Shown: one piece after another, positions 6,555-12,602 of the stretch | How the letters are laid out: every line of letters starts with the position of its first letter | Position numbering within the stretch: the first letter of the stretch is position 1 | Source of the DNA: a virus | Virus record (IMG/VR): IMGVR_UViG_3300042473_000729 | Location: 1 to 24,246 of that record | DNA: 24,246 nucleotides | Strand: one strand, 5' to 3' | The notes under the pieces: generated by a model | What the model was told of the DNA's origin: nothing | The model's input: the letters and a program-made list of their open reading frames with translations, nothing else | Databases searched by the model: none | Program-made: the position numbers and the translations under genes

Positions 6555-6801
6555 GCAACAATACCAAAAAAAAATAATTGATAAATATACGATTGATGGG
6601 TGGTATGTGATTAAACTTATTAAAACGAATAAAAATGGTATTCCTGATTTATTGTGTTTGAAAAAAGATGAAATACCGTTATTTATTGAAGTTAAAACAT
6701 CTATTGGAGTTGTGAGTAAATTGCAAGAATATAGAATAAATGAATTAAATGAAGCTGGATTTAAGGCAATAATTTTAAAAAGTAATAGACTATCTGTATA
6801 G
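6547..6801 (+). CDS. VRR-NUC domain nuclease
   Basis: This 84-residue protein is essentially a lone VRR-NUC domain: an N-terminal helix (EQQYQKKIIDKY), then the PD-(D/E)XK core NGIPDLLCL (res 32-40) and FIEVKTSIGVVSKLQ (46-60), with Asp35, Glu48 and Lys50 as the expected metal-binding and catalytic residues, and a final strand (FKAIILKS). Stand-alone VRR-NUC proteins are common in phages and act as DNA structure-specific nucleases, often alongside an SF2 helicase, as here. The start overlaps the helicase gene by 8 bases. Cleavage of branched replication intermediates is inferred from the family. Confidence 0.9.
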   Translation: MTEQQYQKKIIDKYTIDGWYVIKLIKTNKNGIPDLLCLKKDEIPLFIEVKTSIGVVSKLQEYRINELNEAGFKAIILKSNRLSV

Positions 6802-6832
6802 TGTACACTTTATTTAGAACCATTCTAAATAA
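6800..6832. repeat. Two adjacent perfect palindromes after the replication operon
   Basis: AGTGTACACT (6800-6809) is its own reverse complement. It abuts a second palindrome with arms TTATTTAGAA (6810-6819) and TTCTAAATAA (6823-6832) around a CCA loop. The first overlaps the end of the nuclease gene by two bases. There is no U-tract after the hairpin, so a standard terminator is unlikely; a protein-binding site ahead of the possible promoter at 6877 fits better. Confidence 0.6.
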
Positions 6833-6876
6833 CAGTAATAAAATAAGTTGTATTTTACTTTTTAAATAAAAATAAC

Positions 6877-6884
6877 TATATTTG
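6877..6884 (+). promoter_or_regulatory. Possible -7 promoter element (TATATTTG) before the 62-aa gene
   Basis: TATATTTG fits TAnnTTTG and is only three bases from the ATG at 6888, so a transcript from it would have almost no leader. No TTG is at the ideal upstream distance (the nearest, 6848-6850, is 26 bases away), so it is a partial match. Confidence 0.4.
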
Positions 6885-6887
6885 ACT

Positions 6888-7076
6888 ATGAATACAGACC
6901 AGATAAAACCACTAATTAAGGCTGTAAAACAAAGTGTTAACAAAAAAATACTTAACTACTATTCAGCACGAAGCCTTACAATAAAACAAAAAATGATGTT
7001 TTTAAGACATGGAATACAAGCAGAATGTCGAAGACGTGATAATGCATGGTTTGAAATTGATTTGATATGCAGTTAA
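6888..7076 (+). CDS. Small protein of unknown function (62 aa)
   Basis: I take ATG 6888 rather than the TTG two codons upstream. The protein starts MNTDQIKPLIKAVKQSV, is basic and helical in the first half, has an RHGIQAECRRRDNAWFEID segment, and ends ICS. It overlaps the next gene by 10 bases. The two-codon shorter start is preferred because the TTG at 6882 lies inside the TATATTTG element. The family is not recognised. It opens the accessory block between replication and packaging genes, and a DNA-binding role would fit its charge but is only a guess. Confidence 0.6.
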   Translation: MNTDQIKPLIKAVKQSVNKKILNYYSARSLTIKQKMMFLRHGIQAECRRRDNAWFEIDLICS

Positions 7077-7732
7077 TACTTACTACATTATCGCCTACAA
7101 ATATTGAAAATCAGAAGTTGGCAGTATCTTCATGGTTAAGTTTAGGATATAATGTAAAGTCAATTAATAGCAAAGCAGATATTGAAAACTTAAAAAGGCA
7201 TTTTAATATAGAGTTTATAGAAACGGATTTAATCGGAAATGAATTTGGTAAAGACTATGTAAGGTTAAACGCTTTTACTGATTACATTAAAAAACATGGT
7301 TCTGCATTAATTATAAATTCTGATATTGAAATTTTAGAACCTTTACAGATTGAAGAAAAAGAAAAAACAATAGAGATATTCAACCGAAATGATTATTCAA
7401 AAAATCACAACATATCAATAAAGTTTGAAAGTGGATTTGATGCTTTTTATATTACAAAAGAGTTTTCGTATTGGATTCCTAAAAGTAGGCTGGTTATTGG
7501 TCAATGTCATTGGGATTACTTTTTGCCGTTAATAGCAATAAAGCATGAGTTTACCTTACTAAGTCCTAAAAAGTCGAATATGTATCATAAAAAACATCAA
7601 ATACAGTACAATAACGAGAAATGGCGAAAGACAGGAAAGATATTTGCTATGGAATTAGGTTTGAGTGGTGATGTACTGAATGATAGCAGAAACTCACATA
7701 AATTGATTAAGTCTAAAATTGTTTATTATTAA
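7067..7732 (+). CDS. Glycosyltransferase-like protein (GT-A type)
   Basis: The 221-residue protein begins MQLILTTLSPTNIENQKLAV, a strand-helix start like that of nucleotide-sugar-binding folds, with SWLSLGYNVKSINS next, as in GT-A proteins. The segment ALIINSDIEIL (80-90) provides a DxD-like metal/nucleotide-sugar motif (SDIE), preceded by YVRLNAFTDYI. Later QCHWDYFLP may contribute to the acceptor site. It would transfer a sugar from an activated donor to a glycan, protein or DNA; the acceptor is unknown. It shares a base with the following endonuclease (TAATG at 7730-7734), and a second glycosyltransferase-like gene follows that. The fold call is by motif pattern only. Confidence 0.65.
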   Translation: MQLILTTLSPTNIENQKLAVSSWLSLGYNVKSINSKADIENLKRHFNIEFIETDLIGNEFGKDYVRLNAFTDYIKKHGSALIINSDIEILEPLQIEEKEKTIEIFNRNDYSKNHNISIKFESGFDAFYITKEFSYWIPKSRLVIGQCHWDYFLPLIAIKHEFTLLSPKKSNMYHKKHQIQYNNEKWRKTGKIFAMELGLSGDVLNDSRNSHKLIKSKIVYY

Positions 7733-8247
7733 TGGAAATTTGGAAAGATATAGTTGGATATGAAGGCTATTATCAAGTTAGTAATTTTGGTAGGGTAAAA
7801 GGAATTAATAGGTTAATTGTACATGGGTTAAAAACAATAACTAAAAAAGAAAGAATGCTTAAGAATAGAAAAACAACTAAAGGTTATTATCAGGTAGTTT
7901 TATGTAAAAATGCAAAATATTTTAATTATTCAGTACATAGATTGGTAGCTGAATCATTTACACAAAATACACTTAATAAATTACAGATAAATCATATAAA
8001 TGGAATTAAAACAGATAATCGTTTAGAAAACTTAGAATGGGTAACGCAATCTGAAAATATAAAACATGCGCATAATATAGGATTGATTAAGATGCCTAAA
8101 CATGAAAACCATTATAAATCTAAATTGTCACAATATCAGATTGAAGAAATAAGAAGTGGAAAACATAAACAAATTGATTTAGCAAAAAGATATGGCGTAC
8201 ATAAAACAACAATATCAAAAATAGCAACAAACGTTAACTGGAGATGA
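7732..8247 (+). CDS. Free-standing homing endonuclease (NUMOD4 + HNH)
   Basis: The 171-residue protein has a NUMOD4 DNA-binding motif at the N-terminus (EIWKDIVGYEGYYQVSNFGRV, split here as res 2-22), an HNH core with VHRLVAESF and INHINGIKTDNRLENLEWVTQSEN (res 68-109; the His of NHING is the likely catalytic residue), and a C-terminal helix-turn-helix (QIDLAKRYGVHKTTISKI) that would help site choice. Such genes spread by cutting alleles that lack them. It lies precisely between two glycosyltransferase-like genes, sharing TAATG with the first and ATGA with the second, so translation passes through. Its own role for the phage is probably nil or in exclusion of relatives. Confidence 0.93.
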   Translation: MEIWKDIVGYEGYYQVSNFGRVKGINRLIVHGLKTITKKERMLKNRKTTKGYYQVVLCKNAKYFNYSVHRLVAESFTQNTLNKLQINHINGIKTDNRLENLEWVTQSENIKHAHNIGLIKMPKHENHYKSKLSQYQIEEIRSGKHKQIDLAKRYGVHKTTISKIATNVNWR

Positions 8248-8939
8248 TAAGCATTTTTATAAGAACATATAGTAGGGATATAAAGTGGTTAAGGTACTGC
8301 CTCGAAAGTATTCACAAAAACCTAATTGGATGGAGTGAGATAATTATAGTAATACCTATCGGTCAAGAACCTTTACTTTCACACCTTACAGAAGAGAAAG
8401 TATATACTTGTAAAATTCAAAAAGATGATTATCTTTTCCAACAGGTAACTAAACTAAACGCACACTTGTATTGCAAAGGCGATTATATTCTTTATGTAGA
8501 TAGTGACGTTATATTCAAGCATAATGCAGATGTAAGAGATTATTTCCACAACAATAAGCCAGTTATCTTAAAGGCTAACTATAATTCGGTAGGCGGTGCA
8601 ATATGCTGGAAAAAACCAACTGAAAAGCTATTTAAGGAAAATATTGACTTCGAGTATATGCGCCGTGCCCCTCAGTTATTTAACCGTTCTACTTTAGAAA
8701 TGATAAATGATTCATTTCCTGATTTAGAGAATTATATAATGTCGCAACCGTACAGACAATTTAGTGAGTTTAACGCATTAGGGTTTTATGCTGAAAAAAT
8801 GCAACCTGAAAGCTATGAAATAATAGATATTACAAACGGAACTCCAGATTATATACCTGAAAATAAATCAGTTCAAAAATGGTCATGGGGTGGTATAACT
8901 CAAGAAATAAAAACAGAATTAGAAAGTTACTTAATATGA
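8244..8939 (+). CDS. Glycosyltransferase-like protein, family 2 / GT-A type
   Basis: This 231-residue protein starts MISIFIRTYSRDIKWLRYCLESI, the classic strand plus helix of family 2 glycosyltransferases, with a second strand EIIIVIP (32-38) and the DxD motif YILYVDSDVIF (81-91, Asp86 and Asp88) that binds the metal-sugar nucleotide. Residues 100-180 (VILKANYNSVGGAICWKK, RRAPQLFNRSTLE) are the likely acceptor part. It overlaps both neighbours by ATGA. With the first glycosyltransferase-like gene and the FkbM methyltransferase it forms a sugar-modification group. The acceptor could be virion protein, host surface glycan or other; it is not determined. No signal peptide or membrane segment is seen, so it is cytoplasmic. 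Confidence 0.8.
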   Translation: MISIFIRTYSRDIKWLRYCLESIHKNLIGWSEIIIVIPIGQEPLLSHLTEEKVYTCKIQKDDYLFQQVTKLNAHLYCKGDYILYVDSDVIFKHNADVRDYFHNNKPVILKANYNSVGGAICWKKPTEKLFKENIDFEYMRRAPQLFNRSTLEMINDSFPDLENYIMSQPYRQFSEFNALGFYAEKMQPESYEIIDITNGTPDYIPENKSVQKWSWGGITQEIKTELESYLI

Positions 8940-9622
8940 AAATAATTAAAGGCAGAAACGGCAAAGAAATTGCAATACTTGAAACAGATAATTGCATCTG
9001 TAAATTTGTAGAGCAATCGGGAAGGCTTGACCACGATAGAAATATGTTGCCTATTGTTTTGAGTCATATTCCTATTAACGGTATTGTTTTGGATATAGGA
9101 GGGTTTATAGGCGACCATACTATTGCTTACTTAAATAAAGTAGGTGAAAATGGAATAGTTTATGCATTTGAACCATACATTAAAGCCTTTGAATGTTTAG
9201 AATTTAATTTAAAGGATTACAAAAACGTAAAAGCATTTAATTACGCTTTAGGCAATAGTGAAGATTATATATCAATGGAAATTGTAGAAACTAATGATGG
9301 AATGAACTTTATAAAAGAGGGAAATGAAGTTAGGATAACAAAATTAGATACAATCTCAAAAAATTTTAGTAAATTAGACTTCATAAAAATAGACTGTGAA
9401 GGATATGAACTTGAAGTTTTAAAAGGCGGTCAACATACAATACAAAAGTTTAAGCCTAAAATGTTAATTGAAATAAACGAAATGACACTAAACAGACAAG
9501 GAATAAAACGTGAGGACATTTATGAATGGTTAGATACGGCAGGATATATTTACCATAATATTTATGCTAATCATGGTTTATATGAATCACAGATGGATAT
9601 AATTTGTCAACCTTTAAGCTAA
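8936..9622 (+). CDS. FkbM-family SAM-dependent methyltransferase
   Basis: ATG 8936, in ATGA overlap with the previous gene, is chosen over an upstream in-frame start at 8879 that would add 19 residues overlapping that gene. The 228-residue protein has the SAM-binding motif GIVLDIGGFIGDHT (49-62), the acidic IVYAFEPY (74-81), and the FkbM hallmark DFIKIDCEGYELEVLKGG followed by KPKMLIEIN. FkbM enzymes commonly methylate hydroxyls of sugars or polyketides. Next to two glycosyltransferase-like genes, it probably O-methylates the glycan they make. The stop TAA shares a base with the next start (TAATG). Confidence 0.9.
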   Translation: MKIIKGRNGKEIAILETDNCICKFVEQSGRLDHDRNMLPIVLSHIPINGIVLDIGGFIGDHTIAYLNKVGENGIVYAFEPYIKAFECLEFNLKDYKNVKAFNYALGNSEDYISMEIVETNDGMNFIKEGNEVRITKLDTISKNFSKLDFIKIDCEGYELEVLKGGQHTIQKFKPKMLIEINEMTLNRQGIKREDIYEWLDTAGYIYHNIYANHGLYESQMDIICQPLS

Positions 9623-9846
9623 TGACAGAAACATTAACACACGGCATAAAGATTATCACAAAAGGAACTAAAACAACTTATTTAGATATTACTAATGAAA
9701 CATATAGACAAGTTGGGGCGATTGAAGCGAATATCATAAACAAGAAGATTAAAGGCAGAGTTGAAAAAATTAGGAAAATAAACAGGCTAAGTTATGGGAG
9801 TACTACCAGTATTGAGATGGCGGTTACACCGAAATCCTCGCTCTAA
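9622..9846 (+). CDS. Small protein of unknown function (74 aa) upstream of terminase
   Basis: ATG 9622 overlaps the stop of the FkbM gene (TAATG), which makes it preferable to the TTG at 9604. The product begins MTETLTHGIKIITKGTKTTY, has a basic middle (NIINKKIKGRVEKIRKINR) and ends SYGSTTSIEMAVTPKSSL. The last 60 bases are clearly GC-richer than the surroundings. It ends 9 bases before the small terminase start. I do not recognise it; its position suggests a packaging-related or DNA-binding accessory, but that is inference. Confidence 0.6.
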   Translation: MTETLTHGIKIITKGTKTTYLDITNETYRQVGAIEANIINKKIKGRVEKIRKINRLSYGSTTSIEMAVTPKSSL

Positions 9847-9855
9847 TTAATTAAA

Positions 9856-10209
9856 ATGGCATACGATAAAAAGAAAATATTTGAACAGGCAAAAGAACTA
9901 ATTGAAAAAAATAAGTTGTTTTTTGTAGAAGATATTACTTCTTTATTGCCTATCTCAAAGAAAACATTTTATGAATATTTCCCTATTGAAAGTAACGAAA
10001 GTAACACTATAAAGGAAATGTTAGATAAAAATAGAGTTGAAGTTAAATCTGCAATGCGTTCTAAATGGTATAAGTCAGATGCACCCGCTTTACAGATAGC
10101 TTTAATGAAGATAATTAGCACAGATGAGGAAGCGCACCGATTAAACGGAAGCCGTCAAGAAATTAGAAACGATGTAACCGTAACCGAAAACAAAGTTACA
10201 ATAGAGTAA
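9856..10209 (+). CDS. terS: Terminase small subunit
   Basis: The 117-residue protein has the usual design of small terminases: an N-terminal helix-turn-helix region (EDITSLLPISKKTFYEYFP, res 25-43) for recognising the packaging site, a helical centre (IKEMLDKNRVEVKSAMRSKW) for ring assembly, and a C-terminal tail. The APALQIALMKIISTDEEAHRLNG segment is a pattern I associate with small terminases of Bacteroidota phages. It is followed after one base by the gene for the large subunit. It would bind the cos or pac site and load DNA onto the motor. The identity rests on the HTH, size and position. Confidence 0.82.
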   Translation: MAYDKKKIFEQAKELIEKNKLFFVEDITSLLPISKKTFYEYFPIESNESNTIKEMLDKNRVEVKSAMRSKWYKSDAPALQIALMKIISTDEEAHRLNGSRQEIRNDVTVTENKVTIE

Positions 10210-10210
10210 T

Positions 10211-11575
10211 GTGGAAATTATACTTAAGCCTACAAAATACAGTTCACACTTCAAAGAACTACTGTTATCTGATAAAAGGTATATAATAGCTTATGGTAGT
10301 CGGGGAAGTGGTAAAACACATCATATTGTATTAAAGCTACTTTTACGCTCTTTTGAATCAGAATACAATCATATCTTATACGTTAACAAAGAGTTTAGGC
10401 ATATCAAAATACAGCAGTATGCCGAATTTAAAAAGATAGCATCACAGACAGGATTAAGTAAATACTTTACTTTTTATGATGGCGATTATAGAATAGTAAA
10501 CAATGTTACAGGCTCACGTTTTACACCTATTGGAATGGATGATGCCGAAAAGACAAAAGGTATTTCAGACCCGACAGTTATTTGGTGGGATGAAATAACA
10601 AAGGGTACTAAAGAAGATTTCCTAACTTTAAACGCATTGCTTAGAACACCATTAACAACACGCCACCAATTTATAATAAGTTTTAATCCAGTTAGTGAGT
10701 CGCATTGGTTGCGTTCATACTTCTTTAGTGAAACGGATGGCTATGAACTAAATGATAGTTTTAAAGACAGCGCATACCTTAATCATTCTACATTCCAAAA
10801 CAATGAGTTTATTGATAAGGATATGTATTATGCAACTCTATTGCAAAACGCACAAGGCAACACCAATAGGATGTTGGTTGATATTAAAGGCTTATGGGGT
10901 GTGGAAAAAATAGAAAATCCATTCTTTTATGCATTTAATGAAGATTTGCACTACACAGATGAACGCTACCAATTAGCAGAAAACACACAAATAATCCTTT
11001 CTTTTGACTTTAACAATAATCCGACTACCTTGTTAATCGGACAAGTTGACGGTAAAAGAATAGCTATATTTGATTTGATATTAGCAGATGAAAACACCAT
11101 AAGCGGATTAAGTCCATTAGAAGCGGTTTGCCATAAGTTTAAAGAAAAATACTATGATAGCGGATTATTAGTTCCAGCTTACATCATTGTTACAGGCGAT
11201 GCAACAGGAAAAAATAAAACAGCCGATAACGTTTCAAATAAAGGTTTTTATAGTAAGATAAAACAGTTATTGAGTTTAGGTGACAGTCAGATTAAAATAA
11301 GGAAACAGAACCCTACACACATTTTAAGTCGTGAGTTATCTAATGGATTGCTTTATAATACCGACTTTACAATTTACCGTTCTGCTAAATTATTATGCAA
11401 TGGTTTAAATATTGCTTATGCTGATAATAACGGTAGTTTAAATGAAGCTAAAAAGAAATATGAAAAAGATGGTGATAGCACTTTCCACATAGTAGATACG
11501 TTTAGATACTTTTGCGATTGTGTATTAAATTTTGAACAATGGCAAAGCTATTTACAATATTACAGTAAAAAATAG
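10211..11575 (+). CDS. terL: Terminase large subunit (packaging ATPase/nuclease)
   Basis: A GTG start at 10211 gives 454 residues; the ATG at 10209 is in another frame. The ATPase domain has Walker A AYGSRGSGKTHH (27-38), Walker B TVIWWDEIT (122-130, Asp127/Glu128) and a coupling motif FIISFNPVSE (154-163). The nuclease domain has the acidic residues of the RNase H fold: ILSFDFNNNP (Asp266), IIVTGDATGK (Asp330) and a C-terminal HIVDTFRYFCD. It docks on the portal, drives DNA into the prohead and cuts it to length. The pattern matches the Terminase_3/6 type found in Bacteroidota siphoviruses. A GTG start is unusual in this window. Confidence 0.95.
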   Translation: MEIILKPTKYSSHFKELLLSDKRYIIAYGSRGSGKTHHIVLKLLLRSFESEYNHILYVNKEFRHIKIQQYAEFKKIASQTGLSKYFTFYDGDYRIVNNVTGSRFTPIGMDDAEKTKGISDPTVIWWDEITKGTKEDFLTLNALLRTPLTTRHQFIISFNPVSESHWLRSYFFSETDGYELNDSFKDSAYLNHSTFQNNEFIDKDMYYATLLQNAQGNTNRMLVDIKGLWGVEKIENPFFYAFNEDLHYTDERYQLAENTQIILSFDFNNNPTTLLIGQVDGKRIAIFDLILADENTISGLSPLEAVCHKFKEKYYDSGLLVPAYIIVTGDATGKNKTADNVSNKGFYSKIKQLLSLGDSQIKIRKQNPTHILSRELSNGLLYNTDFTIYRSAKLLCNGLNIAYADNNGSLNEAKKKYEKDGDSTFHIVDTFRYFCDCVLNFEQWQSYLQYYSKK

Positions 11576-11583
11576 TAAATTTG
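11576..11583 (+). promoter_or_regulatory. Possible -7 element TAAATTTG before the 47-aa gene
   Basis: TAAATTTG fits TAnnTTTG, begins at the base after the terminase stop codon and is four bases from the ATG at 11588. There is no clear -33 TTG at 19-20 bases. It is of interest because the same arrangement recurs at 6877 and 12588. Confidence 0.35.
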
Positions 11584-11587
11584 CATT

Positions 11588-11731
11588 ATGTTGCCAACAG
11601 TAGGAAGTAAGGTTATAATTAAAAACAAAGTTTATAAGGTTGAGGAACTTTATAAAGAAAGTATGTTGGTTTCTTTTGGTGACAAATTTATATGTTTTTA
11701 TTACAACGAAATAGAAAGTTATGCGATTTAA
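11588..11731 (+). CDS. Small protein of unknown function (47 aa)
   Basis: The frame runs from ATG 11588 to TAA 11729-11731 and encodes 47 residues starting MLPTVGSKVIIKNKVYKVEE and ending YYNEIESYAI. The alternating hydrophobic strands (KVIIKNKVYKVEEL, MLVSFGDKFICFYY) suggest a small beta-barrel, as in SH3-like or KOW-like folds. It overlaps the next gene by 11 bases. It lies between terminase and the tail-chaperone-like gene. I do not recognise the family; the beta-barrel reading is from pattern only. Confidence 0.55.
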   Translation: MLPTVGSKVIIKNKVYKVEELYKESMLVSFGDKFICFYYNEIESYAI

Positions 11732-12335
11732 TTTATTCAAAAAGAAGCCAAAGAAATACGGAAATCACATTTTTACATTTCCGAACGGCAAAAAGCTATA
11801 CCAGGTAAAAGAAGACTTCTTTGCAAAGCTACCGAACACTAAGCTAATTTCTATTCAGGAAAACAGCAACTATATTGCACACTTAGGCGTCAGTAAAACA
11901 ACTATGGAAGCTGGTCACAAAATGATTAAAGAGAACGCCTACGAAATAAAGATACTATCTAAAAGCAGAGGCAAAACAAGTGAGTTAGATAAAAAGTGTG
12001 ATGATCAGATAAAGCTAATTGAGCAGATAGAAACAACCCGAAAGGAATACGACAACACAAACGAAGCTATAATGGTATCATTGTTTGACTTGTTTTTCTT
12101 TTTTGAGAATGAAAATATCTTTGAGAAATCAGATGAAACATTAGAACTTAAACGCCACTACTTAAACGAATATCCTTATTTCAGGAATTTTTTTTTTCAG
12201 AAATTGAACGACTATACGGATATTTACAAAGTCACCTTTCAAAACTGTATCCACTTTGCTTTAGCACAAACGGCGATACAGGAGATAGTAAAGGACTTGA
12301 GCCTTACAAGTATCGTAGAACCCAAAACGAATTAG
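11721..12335 (+). CDS. Tail assembly chaperone-like protein, short (unshifted) form
   Basis: The 204-residue 0-frame product starts MRFNLFKKKPKKYGNHIFTF with a basic strand-rich N-terminus (GKKLYQVKEDFFAKLP), then helices (ELDKKCDDQIKLIEQIETTRKEY) and an acidic section. At res 157-159 a run of ten Ts encodes three Phe, after which the 0 frame continues for 45 residues. The gene precedes the tape measure gene, where lambda-like phages keep G and GT, the chaperone pair that holds the tape measure. Homology to a known chaperone is not visible, so the name rests on position, size and the slippery run. The start ATG overlaps the preceding small gene by 11 bases. Confidence 0.6.
   Translation: MRFNLFKKKPKKYGNHIFTFPNGKKLYQVKEDFFAKLPNTKLISIQENSNYIAHLGVSKTTMEAGHKMIKENAYEIKILSKSRGKTSELDKKCDDQIKLIEQIETTRKEYDNTNEAIMVSLFDLFFFFENENIFEKSDETLELKRHYLNEYPYFRNFFFQKLNDYTDIYKVTFQNCIHFALAQTAIQEIVKDLSLTSIVEPKTN
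12188..12197 (+). other. T10 slippery run: probable programmed -1 frameshift (or transcriptional slippage) site
   Basis: In the 0 frame the codons are AAT TTT TTT TTT CAG, so the heptamer T TTT TTT satisfies the X XXY YYZ rule for tandem -1 slippage. Slippage moves the reading to TCA GAA ATT GAA, opening 86 further codons to TGA 12455-12457. It is the longest single-base run I noticed inside a coding region here. Confidence 0.65.
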
Positions 12336-12457
12336 AAATGGTATTGTGTAGGCATTACACGTTTAGTAAGGATTATTTAAACGCATTATGCATTGAGGAT
12401 TACTACCAATATCTAAACGAATTTTATTCACAAAAAGAAAAAGATAGTAAAAGTTGA
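12197..12457 (+). CDS. -1 frame extension of the tail chaperone-like gene (GT-like C-terminal part)
   Basis: Read in the -1 frame after the T10 run, these 86 codons give EIERLYGYLQSHLSKLYPLC and then a protein-like sequence through EPYKYRRTQNELEMVLCRHY and LNALCIEDYYQYLNEFYSQK to a stop at 12457. The fused product (11721 to 12457) would be 245 residues against 204 for the unshifted form. The frame continues 122 bases beyond the 0-frame stop with good codon use and ends in a terminator region, so this is not a shadow. A separate gene from ATG 12338 (39 residues) is the alternative. In lambda the GT form recruits the tape measure to tail protein; a similar role is inferred. Confidence 0.6.
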   Translation, partial: SEIERLYGYLQSHLSKLYPLCFSTNGDTGDSKGLEPYKYRRTQNELEMVLCRHYTFSKDYLNALCIEDYYQYLNEFYSQKEKDSKS

Positions 12458-12525
12458 CATTATCAAAATTAATTACTAATATTGCATAGGGTTTTATGTT
12501 TTTTTATTGTCTTATTTATACTTGG

Positions 12526-12552
12526 AGTGGGTACATTAGTACCCGCTTTTTT
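12526..12552 (+). terminator. Rho-independent terminator before the tape measure gene
   Basis: AGTGGGTAC (12526-12534) pairs with GTACCCGCT (12539-12547), a 9-bp stem with one T-G pair and the loop ATTA, followed by six Ts. It lies 68 bases after the end of the frameshift extension and 50 bases before the tape measure start, so it could separate chaperone and tape measure expression. Confidence 0.8.
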
Positions 12553-12587
12553 ATTAATATTCATAAAGAATAAATACGGCATATTGT

Positions 12588-12595
12588 TAAATTTG
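12588..12595 (+). promoter_or_regulatory. Possible -7 element TAAATTTG before the tape measure gene
   Basis: TAAATTTG, seven bases before ATG 12603 and just downstream of a terminator, is well placed to restart transcription for the tail module. The -33 position lacks TTG, so the match is partial. Confidence 0.45.
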
Positions 12596-12602
12596 TTGGT
12601 TA

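Noticed and set aside
8879-8935. Upstream in-frame start for the FkbM methyltransferase
   Set aside because: It would overlap the glycosyltransferase gene by 61 bases and add residues outside the family pattern; ATGA coupling at 8936 fits the local style.
9785-9846. GC-richer 3' end of the 74-aa gene as a tRNA or cos site
   Set aside because: GGTTACACCGAAATCC resembles a T-arm only loosely; no acceptor stem or anticodon arm can be paired on either strand, and no cos evidence can be had from one window.
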